Assembly (NCBI GenBank): GCA_041675005.1
Contig: JBAYUQ010000026.1
Coordinates: forward strand, 1 to 38,728
Direction: 5' to 3'
Source: PGYR01 sp041675005
Lineage (GTDB): Bacteria > Bacteroidota > Ignavibacteria > Kapaibacteriales > UBA2268
Length of the DNA stretch: 38,728 nucleotides
The notes beneath the pieces were generated by a model that searched no databases, was not told the origin of the DNA, and was given only the letters and a program-made list of their open reading frames with translations. This document shows positions 1-8,320 of the stretch, one piece after another. Position 1 is the stretch's first letter. Every line of letters starts with the position of its first letter. The translations under genes and the position numbers were made by a program.

Positions 1-10
1 CAGTATAAAC

Positions 11-132
11 CCTACAGTTTAGACGCCGAAATAGTTCACCTAAACTCCTCTTGGTTGTTCAGATATTTAACCTGATTAATAATCTACAAATCTAATTATT
101 ATAAGAATGCTAATCTAATAGCGGTGTCGAAG
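11..132 (+). repeat. Left copy of 122-bp terminal inverted repeat
   Basis: Bases 11-132 match the reverse complement of 38607-38728 at all but about five positions (around 96% identity by eye). The repeat begins CCTACAGTTTAGACG and runs directly into the mosaic repeat that follows. No open reading frame, tRNA-like fold or integrase accompanies it. The likeliest meaning is a dispersed intergenic repeat at which the assembly stopped at both ends. A mobile-element terminus is possible but less likely. Confidence 0.85.
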
Positions 133-345
133 CAAAGAGTCCAGGGGAACTCCGCAGGAGTTCAATATTTATGGGACTAAAGTCCAAAGTGGGGTTGATT
201 TAAACTATTATCCCTTGGCTGATACCAACGGCAATACACCGAACTGTGATTCTTCGGAGGAGCTAACCCAAGCTTGCGAGAGACTGAGTAGGAAGAAATG
301 CGTTCATTGAGCGGAGTCGAAATGAGAGCATTTCAAATCCGCTAG
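121..345 (+). repeat. Modular palindromic repeat, copy A
   Basis: This stretch holds ordered small palindromes: GAACTCC-gca-GGAGTTC (147-163), GGACT-aa-AGTCC (174-185), a degenerate CCTTGGCTG/CCAACGG hairpin followed by CAATACACCGAA, then a GGAGCT...AGCTTGCGAGAGACTGAG module (257-288). The same modules in the same order occur at 11352-11560, and in reverse at 7962-8115. The remainder of 346-528 is AT-rich with no gene apart from the small element at 441-494. The copy lies just beyond the 3' end of the CoA-transferase gene. Confidence 0.75.
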
Positions 346-440
346 CAGAGGACAGTCAAGTCTAACTCTATTATCCACTTGCATTATTCCACTCATTTTC
401 TTATATTTAACTATGTGAACCGAGCCAACACACAAAATAT

Positions 441-494
441 TTTCACCTTTATTGAGACGTTTCTAGTTGTTCATTTGTCTATATATGTATAGAC
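441..494 (+). repeat. Short dispersed repeat with palindrome, copy 1
   Basis: The segment contains TTCACCTTTATTGAGACGTT and ends in the perfect hairpin GTCTATA-TATG-TATAGAC (477-494). A close relative is at 21438-21490. Its position, just after the 3' end of the minus-strand CoA-transferase gene, would allow a role in transcript ending, but there is no T-run to make it a standard terminator. Confidence 0.6.
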
Positions 495-528
495 TTGTGC
501 GAATTTGTAAAATCTGTAGAATTACTCT

Positions 529-1791
529 CTAACTAAAAAGTAATTTCTTAGATTTCTCCAATTCCTCTCGGTGCATAGGGTGAGCTATTCTTATCAGTTC
601 AGTTATCCGCTCTTCTATCGTCTTACCGTAAAGATTAGCCACTCCGTACTCAGTAACTACATAGTGTATATGTGCTCTGGTAGTTACTACTCCTGCACCT
701 TGTTTCAGAAAAGGAACGATCTTCGATTGGCCTTTGCTAGTTGTCGAGCTTAATGCAATAATAGGTTTTCCTCCTTCGGAAAGCGATGCACCACGTATGA
801 AGTCCATTTGTCCACCAACTCCAGAGTATATCTTAGAGCCAATAGAATCAGCACAGACCTGACCCGTTAGATCAATTTCAATGGCACTATTAATTGCCAC
901 TACTTTAGGGTTTCTTTGGATTACATTTGGGCTATTCACATAGTCCGAATCCAGCATGTGCACGGAGGGGTTATCGTCTATGAAATCATATAACTTTCTA
1001 CTACCAACAACAAATGAAGATACTATATAACCTTTATGCTTCTTCTTGTATTTACCGTTTATCACTCCACTTTCTACTAATGGTAATATACCATCTGAGA
1101 ACATTTCGGAATGAATACCTAGGTCCTTATGATTACCGAGGAATGATAGTACTGCGTTAGGTATAGCACCTATCCCCATTTGGAGAGTAGAGCCATCTTC
1201 TATTAGCTCAGCTATATTTTTGCCAATTGCAATATTCTCTTCAGAAAGTTCTGCATATTCTACTTCATATAAATCTATATTTCCCTCGACCATTATATCA
1301 ATATCGTTTATATGTATTATACCATCACCGTGCGTTCGGGGCATTTTGTCATTTATCTGTGCTATCACAAACTTTGCCGTTTCTACTGCAGCAAGTGAAG
1401 TATCTATCGAAGTACCAAGTGAGCAATATCCGTGTTTATCTGGTGGCGAAACTGTAATTAATGCCACATCTATCTTTATTATACCCTTGCGGAATAGTTT
1501 TGGTGCTTCACTTAAGAATATAGGAATATAACTGTTGCTACCATTACGTATTGAATCTCTAGTATTAGCACCCACGAACATAGCTTTCACTATAAAGGAA
1601 TTTTCCATACCCTCATTACAGTATGGTGCAGGACCTTCAGTGTGTATTTGATAGATGCTTACATTCTTTAACTCACTATGTCTGTCGCTCATAGCTTGTA
1701 CTAATAGCGATGGAGCCGCAGCGGCTGAGTGAATAAATACGTTATCATTGCTTTTTATATGTTTTACTGCTTCTTGTGCTGTTTTTGTCAT
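529..1791 (-). CDS. Acetyl-CoA hydrolase/transferase family protein (4-hydroxybutyrate CoA-transferase-like)
   Basis: A 420-residue family I CoA-transferase, predicted to move CoA between acyl-CoA and a free acid such as acetate, butyrate or 4-hydroxybutyrate in the cytoplasm. The usual two-domain length is complete. An N-terminal AAAAPSLL segment is followed by HSEMFSDG around residues 227-234, whose Glu229 is the probable glutamyl-CoA residue of the family. Then come INSAIEIDLTGQV (300-312) and the GVGGQ loop (324-328) that binds CoA. The C-terminal VVTEYGVA motif (378-385) is also typical. The ATG at 1791 gives a natural start. The downstream neighbour is repeat DNA and the upstream neighbour is a lipoprotein gene on the same strand, 32 bases away. 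The acyl substrate cannot be decided from the sequence. Confidence 0.9.
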   Translation of the reverse strand: MTKTAQEAVKHIKSNDNVFIHSAAAAPSLLVQAMSDRHSELKNVSIYQIHTEGPAPYCNEGMENSFIVKAMFVGANTRDSIRNGSNSYIPIFLSEAPKLFRKGIIKIDVALITVSPPDKHGYCSLGTSIDTSLAAVETAKFVIAQINDKMPRTHGDGIIHINDIDIMVEGNIDLYEVEYAELSEENIAIGKNIAELIEDGSTLQMGIGAIPNAVLSFLGNHKDLGIHSEMFSDGILPLVESGVINGKYKKKHKGYIVSSFVVGSRKLYDFIDDNPSVHMLDSDYVNSPNVIQRNPKVVAINSAIEIDLTGQVCADSIGSKIYSGVGGQMDFIRGASLSEGGKPIIALSSTTSKGQSKIVPFLKQGAGVVTTRAHIHYVVTEYGVANLYGKTIEERITELIRIAHPMHREELEKSKKLLFS

Positions 1792-1823
1792 TATCCCTTT
1801 TTTCTATTTTCATTCATTTTAAC

Positions 1824-2546
1824 TTATTTGATTGTGTATTTACCGACTCTTTTTATCCAACCATGTTTATCTGGTTCTTCTTCAGTCGGATAGTCATGGC
1901 TCTTAGAATAATAGAAACCAATACTATCAGCTATTCCAAAATAACTTGTATCAGCTTGATTTATTTCACGTGTTTGCCCTCCACTGGTTTCAATCCCAGT
2001 AGTTACGAGTATTGACATATATTCATAAACATCTAATATTCTACCATTTATCTCTGTTGTGTTTTTCCCAATCTTTTTACCAGTCGCAGTAAATGTACCT
2101 TCAGCAATGTAATCACCTTCATTTACCGAGATATTTTTCTTGTACATTTGCCATTCATTTTGATTAAAAGAGTAAAGTTTTATCCATTCATCGGGTACTC
2201 TATTTTTACTGTCACTACTGAGTTTGCTATACTCGAAATGACCATATATAGCTTCTTTATCCACGCTCAAATAACTTATATTAAATAGCATATCCTCATC
2301 AAGTTGATATGCTTCTTTTCCTCTATATGTTAGTTTATTTATGACGGTTGATTTATCCGTGTGCAATGAATCACCAGTTGCTTGGTATGATTCATCTAAC
2401 CAATAGAAGTCAAATTCCCACTCGTTCCCAATAGCTAATGGAAAGTTAAATGATTCTTGTAATTGTGGGTTAGTGTTTGTGTCATCGCTACAAGAAATGG
2501 CAAACAGAGATATTGCTATTAGTAATATTTGGCTTATTTTTCTCAT
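1824..2546 (-). CDS. Lipoprotein of unknown function
   Basis: A 240-residue protein with a clear SPII signal: a basic start, a hydrophobic stretch and a lipobox ending at Cys19 (LFAISC), followed by SDDTNTNP, an acidic +2 region typical of Bacteroidota lipoproteins. The mature part is rich in aromatic residues and beta-strand patterns. It begins with FPLAIGNEWEFDFYW, a phrase common in small secreted FCB proteins, and has no catalytic motif that I recognise. It is expected to sit on the outer membrane. It lies 32 bases upstream of the CoA-transferase on the same strand, so co-transcription is possible but a functional link is not implied. Confidence 0.8.
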   Translation of the reverse strand: MRKISQILLIAISLFAISCSDDTNTNPQLQESFNFPLAIGNEWEFDFYWLDESYQATGDSLHTDKSTVINKLTYRGKEAYQLDEDMLFNISYLSVDKEAIYGHFEYSKLSSDSKNRVPDEWIKLYSFNQNEWQMYKKNISVNEGDYIAEGTFTATGKKIGKNTTEINGRILDVYEYMSILVTTGIETSGGQTREINQADTSYFGIADSIGFYYSKSHDYPTEEEPDKHGWIKRVGKYTIK

Positions 2547-2662
2547 GTTATTAGATAGTGCTTGTTAAGAATAATTTCAATATAATTAAGTTAGGTAGAA
2601 ATTAAAAATAATAATTAAAGATTAAATACTCTCTTTTCTTTTATTATATAATATTCTTTTCG

Positions 2663-2670
2663 TATATTTG
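2663..2670 (+). promoter_or_regulatory. Candidate -7 promoter box for the copper operon
   Basis: TATATTTG matches the Bacteroidota sigma-70 -7 consensus TAnnTTTG. It lies 29 bases before the TTG start at 2700, giving a short leader. A convincing -33 TTTG is not visible at the usual spacing; the upstream region is only T-rich. Confidence 0.45.
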
Positions 2671-2699
2671 TCTTAGGTAATAACACAAAATACAAATAA

Positions 2700-3068
2700 T
2701 TGAAAAGAACATTTGCCATATTATCAATACTATTATACATCAACGCGTTGATTATACCCGTGTTCCCTGTATTCAACTACATGGTCAATACGGAACTATA
2801 CGAAGCATTGTGTATCAATAAAGACAAACCAGAAATGGAATGTCACGGTAAATGTCATCTTTCTGATGAGATGAAAGAGCAGGAATCTGATAAGAAAACT
2901 ACCCCTCTGCTCGACATAAATCTAAAAGACTTTCCTATCGGATTTGTTCATTTCGTAGTGCTAGATGATTTGGTTCCTTCGGAATTCGAACCCCAAGTAA
3001 TTCCTATAAGAGAATACTCATTTCATCTTGAACAAGACATATTTCATCCCCCTAAGCAATTAGTATAA
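2700..3068 (+). CDS. Small exported CxGKC-motif protein, copper operon
   Basis: A 122-residue protein read from a TTG start; no ATG is available upstream before a stop, and the resulting N-terminus is a typical signal or anchor helix (residues 3-25). It contains LCINKDKPEMECHGKCHLSD (about 38-57) with three Cys and two His in a compact cluster that could bind metal. The C-terminus ends in IFHPPKQLV. Similar small proteins occur next to copper-related TonB receptors in Bacteroidota; this is recollection of context, not a search. It opens the operon with the YtkA-like lipoprotein and the TonB receptor, 80 bases before the next gene. A periplasmic copper-handling role is inferred from neighbours and the Cys/His cluster. 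Confidence 0.75.
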   Translation: MKRTFAILSILLYINALIIPVFPVFNYMVNTELYEALCINKDKPEMECHGKCHLSDEMKEQESDKKTTPLLDINLKDFPIGFVHFVVLDDLVPSEFEPQVIPIREYSFHLEQDIFHPPKQLV

Positions 3069-3148
3069 ATAACATATACTTACACAAAATAAATTGCTTT
3101 TTTAACAAATAAATATAATAAAAATAAAAATATATAAAAGGGATAACT

Positions 3149-3934
3149 ATGTTTAATTCAATAAAATACGTAGCATTATTGCTATTGGCTTTCTCACTAT
3201 ACTCTTGTAAAGATGACGATACAAATCCAGTAAAAGATACTGACGAAGTAACTCTGAACACTATCGTAAATAAAACTTCTGGTGACTATACTTTTGAAGT
3301 AGTATCAGAAGATAAGGAGCTAAAAGAAGGTCACAGTGTATTCTACATTCGTGCTACGGACAATTCTAATAACTCAATCGCTAAAGATTTATCAGTAAAT
3401 CTGATTATGGATATGGGTATGATGATGCACTCTACTCCATTTATGACTGAAGTAGTAACTATGAATGACAAAGAGTATATCAAAGTTGACGCTACATTTA
3501 TAATGGCTAGTGCTGGTGGTAGTTGGTTTATAACTTTGAAATCTGAAACTATGGCTATTGACGAGAGAATGGATTGTACAGTTATAGCAACTGGAAATGT
3601 AAAGAGATTTACTTTTGAAGAAAAATCATACTTCGTGACTCTTCGATCTTTGGATTCTCCAAAAGTTGGAATGAATGATTTCATAGTTTCAATTCATACA
3701 CGCGAATCTATGATGATACATCCAGCTGTTACTGATTTGACTACTGAAGTAGAGATGCTTATGCCATCTATGGGACATGGCTCGGACGGTAATGTAAGCC
3801 CTGTTCACAGTGCCAATGGTATTTACAATGGCAAAGTAAACTTCAATATGACCGGTGATTGGCAAATAACACTTCGACTGAAAAGAGGTGATATGATGAT
3901 TGGTGAACCAATAATTTATACATTGGACTTCTAA
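3149..3934 (+). CDS. Met/His-rich lipoprotein with two YtkA/FixH-like domains
   Basis: A 261-residue lipoprotein: the signal sequence ends in SLYSC with the lipidated Cys at 20, followed by KDDDTNP. Two similar beta-sandwich segments follow. Both carry a methionine/histidine cluster: MDMGMMMHSTPFM in the first half and MLMPSMGHGSDGNVSPVHS in the second. The second cluster leads into NGIYNGKVNFNMTGDWQITL, which is the YtkA/FixH-like pattern. These Met/His clusters resemble sites that bind Cu(I). Position between the CxGKC protein and the TonB receptor suggests periplasmic or outer-membrane copper capture. The start ATG follows GGATAACT. Confidence 0.8.
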   Translation: MFNSIKYVALLLLAFSLYSCKDDDTNPVKDTDEVTLNTIVNKTSGDYTFEVVSEDKELKEGHSVFYIRATDNSNNSIAKDLSVNLIMDMGMMMHSTPFMTEVVTMNDKEYIKVDATFIMASAGGSWFITLKSETMAIDERMDCTVIATGNVKRFTFEEKSYFVTLRSLDSPKVGMNDFIVSIHTRESMMIHPAVTDLTTEVEMLMPSMGHGSDGNVSPVHSANGIYNGKVNFNMTGDWQITLRLKRGDMMIGEPIIYTLDF

Positions 3935-3945
3935 TTTAAATCTAT

Positions 3946-3985
3946 AGAGTAATGGGTGTACTGCTTTGGTACACCCATAAACTCT
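3946..3985 (+). promoter_or_regulatory. Intercistronic hairpin before the TonB receptor gene
   Basis: ATGGGTGTAC (3952-3961) pairs perfectly with GTACACCCAT (3969-3978) around a 7-base loop, and an outer AGAGT/ACTCT pair extends it. No T-run follows, so it is not an ordinary terminator. It ends 10 bases before the receptor ATG, and the GGAG just after it (3987-3990 region) would be the ribosome site. It may set the relative expression or mRNA stability of the two genes. Confidence 0.6.
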
Positions 3986-3995
3986 GGAGAAACAA

Positions 3996-6005
3996 ATGAA
4001 AAAGATATTAACACTAATCTTACTTCCACTTAGCTTATTAGCTGATGTGGCTCAAGATTCGATATCAAAAAAAGAGTACAAGTCCGATGAGATTATAGTC
4101 ATAGACGATGATTTCAATGCTGTTCAGAAGAATATGAACACTGTATTGAATTCAGTTGATGATTTGCTCAAATACAATAACTCAATTGATTTGATTTCTC
4201 GAGCTAATTTTGCTTCAGAAGCTATAGTGCGTGGGTATGATCAAAATAGATTGAGCGTTACGATAGACGGTATGCGTATGTTCTCGGCTTGTATAGATAA
4301 GATGGATCCTATAACATCTTATATAGAAATAGAAAACTTAAAAGCTAGTGAAGTATCAGCAGACAAATCTGATATGAGCCACGGTATTTCTGTTGGTGGT
4401 AGTATGAATTTTATCACAAATAAGCCTTTACTCAGTAATGATTTTAAAATTGTACTGGATAATCAATTTAGCTCAGCTTCAGATTACTACAACAGCAAAG
4501 GAAAAGTGAACTATTCCTATGAAAACTTCGCTGCATTAGTTAGCTATTCTGTTAAGAATGCTGGGAATTACAGTGCAGGGAATAGCATATCCGTAAATAA
4601 TAGTAGTTTCAGAAAAGAAAATGTAAAGCTAAATACTTTATTCAAATCAAGTGAAAACACTTCACACGGTTTGGAATATATATACGACCATAGCGCCGAT
4701 ATCGGATATCCTGCTCTAATTATGGATACAAGAAGCACCGATATGAATATGATTTCATATCAATTGGGTATGAAGAATATAAGTGATCTTATACTTAGTT
4801 GGGATACTCGGGTTTATTATAATAGCATCTCGCATCTGATGGACGATTATGATAGAAGCGATGAAGAGATAATGAACAGAGCTGTAATGCCAGGTATGTA
4901 TATGCCTATGGATGGTACTACTGAGACTATGGGTTTCCTCACTAAAAATAAACTATTGCTGGGTGATGATATTCTGAAATTATCGATGGAGGTATTCCGA
5001 ATGAATGCTTTCTCAGATATGAAAATGGAGATGCTTGAAACAGGCAGAGAAATGTATCTGATAAATCTAGGAGATATAGAAACTTATAGCGGTGGTATTT
5101 ATGCTGGTTACTTTACTCAACTGAACGAATCTTTCCTATTAAAGTTGAACGGAAGAATAGATTATATAACCCGTACAGTAAACAATGAATTTGCAAGAGC
5201 TATCGCAGAGAGCTATTGGGGAGACAATTATACAGCAAGCAATCTACAACTAAATACTTCTGTGAATTTGCAAAAGGAATTTTCAGAATCTCAAAGTACT
5301 AATCTGACTCTATCCAGAGTGGAAAGAGCCCCGACTCATTTGGAATCATTCGGCTTCTATATTTATAATATTTCTGATAATTCTATTTACATAGGCAATC
5401 CCAATTTGAATAAAGAAAAATCATATTCTGTCAATCTGGGCTATGATTATAATGTAGATGATTTCAATGTGAAGTTGAACCTTTATAATGATTATATTGT
5501 TGATTATATAGCTGGGCTGAAGGACGATGGGGTAGAAGTAGTAGAGACTTTCGCCCAGAGCTTCAAGCTATTCCAAAACATAGGTGATGCCAATATAACA
5601 GGTATAGAAGCCAGTTTGGATTATAATATAAATGAAAATTTCGGATTACTAACAAAAGTGAAATACCAATACTCTCAATCCTTGAAGTACAATGAATCAC
5701 TGCCTTTCACACCACCACTATCCGGATTGATTAACTTCAGTTACAGATCAGATGACATAGTAAGTGTGATAAGCGCTGAATTTGCAGCAGAGCAGAATAA
5801 TATATCTAAGAACATTACTATAGAAGATAGTACACCCGGATATGTAATTTTGAATTGGAGAAATAATTATAAGATAAACGATACATTTACAGTTAGATTT
5901 GGTGTCGAGAATGTATTTGACAAATATTACTACACTCATTTTAGTATAAATAATCTGCCTAATCTTGGTAGAAATTTGTATCTAGGATTAGTAGTAGGAC
6001 TATAA
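3996..6005 (+). CDS. TonB-dependent copper receptor (OprC/NosA-like)
   Basis: A 669-residue outer-membrane receptor that should import copper using TonB energy. A signal peptide (about 1-16) is followed by a TonB-box-like DEIIVID (31-37), a plug domain and a 22-strand-type barrel ending in NVFDKYYYTHF...YLGLVVGL. The plug contains CIDKMDP with Cys99 and Met103, and the barrel contains HLM with His280 and Met282. This reproduces the CxxxM...HxM copper site described for Pseudomonas OprC, with almost the same spacing (181 residues here against 180). A Met-rich loop (MPGMYMPMDG, 298-307) follows. It is shorter than many TonB receptors because no carboxypeptidase-like extension is present. Confidence 0.87.
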   Translation: MKKILTLILLPLSLLADVAQDSISKKEYKSDEIIVIDDDFNAVQKNMNTVLNSVDDLLKYNNSIDLISRANFASEAIVRGYDQNRLSVTIDGMRMFSACIDKMDPITSYIEIENLKASEVSADKSDMSHGISVGGSMNFITNKPLLSNDFKIVLDNQFSSASDYYNSKGKVNYSYENFAALVSYSVKNAGNYSAGNSISVNNSSFRKENVKLNTLFKSSENTSHGLEYIYDHSADIGYPALIMDTRSTDMNMISYQLGMKNISDLILSWDTRVYYNSISHLMDDYDRSDEEIMNRAVMPGMYMPMDGTTETMGFLTKNKLLLGDDILKLSMEVFRMNAFSDMKMEMLETGREMYLINLGDIETYSGGIYAGYFTQLNESFLLKLNGRIDYITRTVNNEFARAIAESYWGDNYTASNLQLNTSVNLQKEFSESQSTNLTLSRVERAPTHLESFGFYIYNISDNSIYIGNPNLNKEKSYSVNLGYDYNVDDFNVKLNLYNDYIVDYIAGLKDDGVEVVETFAQSFKLFQNIGDANITGIEASLDYNINENFGLLTKVKYQYSQSLKYNESLPFTPPLSGLINFSYRSDDIVSVISAEFAAEQNNISKNITIEDSTPGYVILNWRNNYKINDTFTVRFGVENVFDKYYYTHFSINNLPNLGRNLYLGLVVGL

Positions 6006-6108
6006 CCAACACTTGAGTACGAAATTAGTCAATAAATTGTATTTGCACGATTACTTGATTAAATTGTAAATTGAATTTGAATAGAAAATAAAACAGTTGG
6101 CAACTAAT

Positions 6109-6765
6109 ATGAATTTAATATTTTTAGGCCCTCCGGGTGCAGGCAAAGGAACACAAGCTAAGCGTATATGCGATAAGTACAACCTAACGCAAATAGCGAC
6201 TGGCGATATACTCCGTGAACATTTGAAAAATGAGACAGGACTAGGCAAAAAGGCAAGAGAGTATATCAACGCTGGTAATCTAGTACCGAACGATTTGATT
6301 ATAGATATGATGCGTTATGAAATTGAGAAAAACCGCTCCAAAGGTGGGTACTTACTTGATGGATTCCCTAGAAATGTTGCTCAAGCAGAAGCTTTGGATG
6401 AATTACTAAATGACCTTAACGATAAAATTGATGTAGCCATAGTGCTGAACGTACCTAATAGTGAGCTAATGGCTCGTTTGACTGGTCGCCGCGTATGTCC
6501 TAGTTGCGGAACATCATATCACCTAATCTTCAACCCCCCTGCAAAAGAAGGCGTTTGTGACCACGATGGCGAAGAGCTATTCCAAAGAAAAGATGACAAC
6601 GAAGAAACAGTAAATAATAGATTAGAAGTTTATACTAAAGAAACTAAACCAATTATCACTTACTACGAGAAGCAAGGACTTGCTCACCACGTAGATGGTG
6701 TTGGCTCAGTTGACGAAATATTCAATCTTATAAACGAAGGAATTGATTCGTTCGTAAATAACTAG
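6109..6765 (+). CDS. adk: Adenylate kinase
   Basis: A 218-residue adenylate kinase (ATP + AMP = 2 ADP) in the cytoplasm. The P-loop GPPGAGKGT is at 7-15, with the AMP-site ATGDILR and DGFPRN motifs in place. The LID domain is the long, zinc-binding form: Cys130, Cys133, Cys150 and Asp153 form a CCCD set. I chose the ATG at 6109 because MNLIFLGPPGAGKG is the usual family start; an in-frame TTG at 6097 would add four residues. The gene stops one base before the following transposase-like gene, which is an unusual coupling. Confidence 0.97.
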   Translation: MNLIFLGPPGAGKGTQAKRICDKYNLTQIATGDILREHLKNETGLGKKAREYINAGNLVPNDLIIDMMRYEIEKNRSKGGYLLDGFPRNVAQAEALDELLNDLNDKIDVAIVLNVPNSELMARLTGRRVCPSCGTSYHLIFNPPAKEGVCDHDGEELFQRKDDNEETVNNRLEVYTKETKPIITYYEKQGLAHHVDGVGSVDEIFNLINEGIDSFVNN

Positions 6766-6766
6766 A

Positions 6767-7921
6767 ATGCAAAATGACACGCACATATCTTGTATCTACT
6801 GCAATTCGGAAGCAGTGATAAAGCATGGTAAAACTCGCTCAGGAGACCCTCGTTTTCGTTGTAAAGATTGCGAGAAAACATGGGTGAAGGGCATTGTCCT
6901 TTACAAAAAACCTGATATAAGTGCTGTTGCAGAATCATATCTACTCGGACATTCAATTCGTGAGTTAGTACCATTTTACAAGAGTTCACCTCACCGGATT
7001 AATATGAAAATCCGTGAGCATTTGGGAAAAACTCAAAGCTGGGAATCATTCTTAGATAAGAGCTCAGAAGTCAGAACTACTGATGTAGTTTACTTACAAG
7101 GTGTCCGATTTAATTGCTCATTTAATTCTCCAGAGAACAATGAGATGTTTGTTGCCTTCGCTATCGAAGGTCTATCGTCTCAGATAATTGGATTTGAGAT
7201 AGCCGAAGATAATACAGAAGACGTTTGGAGTAAGCTAATAGCTCGCCTTAGTAAACGTAAGTACAGGGTGAAAACCTTCCTTACTCGCGATATAAAGGCA
7301 GTAGAAAACCCCGTAACTAAATACTTCAAAGAATCACGAGTGAAGCTATATTTGCATAAGCTAAATCGAGACAAAGAAGTTGCGAATAGATGCTGTGTAT
7401 TAGAGAATGTATCTCTCCGAGATAAGCTAATAGACGATGCTCTGAAGTTTTACTCTAAGTTAGACAACCAAAGCTATACATCGTATCTGAAAAATAGATT
7501 CGATATGGACATCAAGACGTGCATAAAGAAGGATTGCGATAGATTCTTCGAATGTATGATGAAAAACTGCGGTAGAGAGTCGGAATCACGGTTAGAACAG
7601 CTCCTAGTTGAGTTCAACAACCGATTTGAGAAGTTCCACGCACTAAAAACAGACCCTTATATTATTATCAATGCATGGGTAGGTCTTCACATGCTAAGAC
7701 CGATGGAATGCGGATTTACCCGCTATTCCCTATACAACCAATTACCTTGCAAATGCTCTTTCGCTTGCTTCGCTAGCAACCACAATGATGAGCAATGTGA
7801 GTTTATCCCGAATCAAAGAGAGCTCGGTGACTTCGCAAACGAAGTTACTATACGTGCCCTCCATTTACCAATAGAATCAACAGTACAAGGCAAATTCAAG
7901 TTAGAACTAGCTAGTTTTTAG
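6767..7921 (+). CDS. Transposase-derived zinc-ribbon protein, probably domesticated
   Basis: A 384-residue protein built like an IS transposase. An InsA-type zinc ribbon (Cys9, Cys12, Cys32, Cys35) is followed by a helix-turn-helix-like region and an RNase H-like core. Where transposases of the IS1595/MULE type have a D-G-(T/x) first catalytic Asp, this one appears to read YLQGVRF, with Gln111. A candidate second Asp is in LTRD (Asp175), followed by LYLHKL. A Cys-rich C-terminus (CKCSFACF...QCEF) is unusual. No terminal inverted repeats or target duplication are visible, and the ATG lies one base after the adk stop. A host DNA-binding role is inferred; loss of catalysis depends on an alignment made by eye. 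Confidence 0.6.
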   Translation: MQNDTHISCIYCNSEAVIKHGKTRSGDPRFRCKDCEKTWVKGIVLYKKPDISAVAESYLLGHSIRELVPFYKSSPHRINMKIREHLGKTQSWESFLDKSSEVRTTDVVYLQGVRFNCSFNSPENNEMFVAFAIEGLSSQIIGFEIAEDNTEDVWSKLIARLSKRKYRVKTFLTRDIKAVENPVTKYFKESRVKLYLHKLNRDKEVANRCCVLENVSLRDKLIDDALKFYSKLDNQSYTSYLKNRFDMDIKTCIKKDCDRFFECMMKNCGRESESRLEQLLVEFNNRFEKFHALKTDPYIIINAWVGLHMLRPMECGFTRYSLYNQLPCKCSFACFASNHNDEQCEFIPNQRELGDFANEVTIRALHLPIESTVQGKFKLELASF

Positions 7922-7961
7922 GTTGGCTGAGTTAATATAAAGATTTTTAGCTAAATTTTCT

Positions 7962-8115
7962 TATCCTCCTCAGTCAGAACAAGTTCTGTTAGCTAGTTGT
8001 TGCCGTTGGCTTCAGCCAACGGATAGCATTGTCTCCACTATAGAAAGGACTTTAGTCCTATATTTATTCAACTCCTAGCGGAGTTATCCTAGACTCTTCG
8101 GTCGCTTTGCTCCCT
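7962..8115 (-). repeat. Modular palindromic repeat, copy B (reversed)
   Basis: Read on the minus strand, the modules follow the order of copy A. AACTCC-tagc-GGAGTT is at 8070-8085, GGACTTTAGTCC at 8047-8058, CCGTTGGC-ttca-GCCAACGG at 8003-8022, and the GACTGAGGAGG module with a CAGAAC-aa-GTTCTG hairpin at 7966-7988. The copy fills the gap between the convergent transposase-like gene and lysS. Further on, 8176-8226 resembles the 'aatctgtgattcagac' type of dispersed sequence. No gene is seen in 7922-8320. Confidence 0.75.
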
Positions 8116-8227
8116 CTGAGTGACGTTGTTTACAAGGGGTTTAGGAGACGTATGCGATAGGTCTCCACATTTCTTAGAGCAAATAATCCGAGTAATCCAT
8201 AAATCAGTTTAATCTGTGATTCAGACT

Positions 8228-8259
8228 AAAAAAAAAGACGTATTTTTTGAATACGTCTT
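8228..8259 (-). terminator. Intrinsic terminator of lysS
   Basis: The arms AAGACGTATT (8235-8244) and AATACGTCTT (8250-8259) are perfect complements around a five-base loop. On the minus strand the stem is followed by a run of T (complement of the A-run 8228-8236). It is 60 bases downstream of the lysS stop. Confidence 0.88.
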
Positions 8260-8320
8260 GTAATAATTATGAGCTGATTTCTAGTTCAATTCGACTTCGC
8301 TCAGTGGGCTAAAAATGTCA

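Noticed and set aside
571..1531. Plus-strand frames within the CoA-transferase region
   Set aside because: The minus-strand frame has clear family motifs along its full length; the others are shadows.
6767..7921. Recent insertion sequence after adk
   Set aside because: No terminal inverted repeats or target-site duplication could be found, and the start is set one base after the adk stop. The repeat at 7962 has no partner on the left side.
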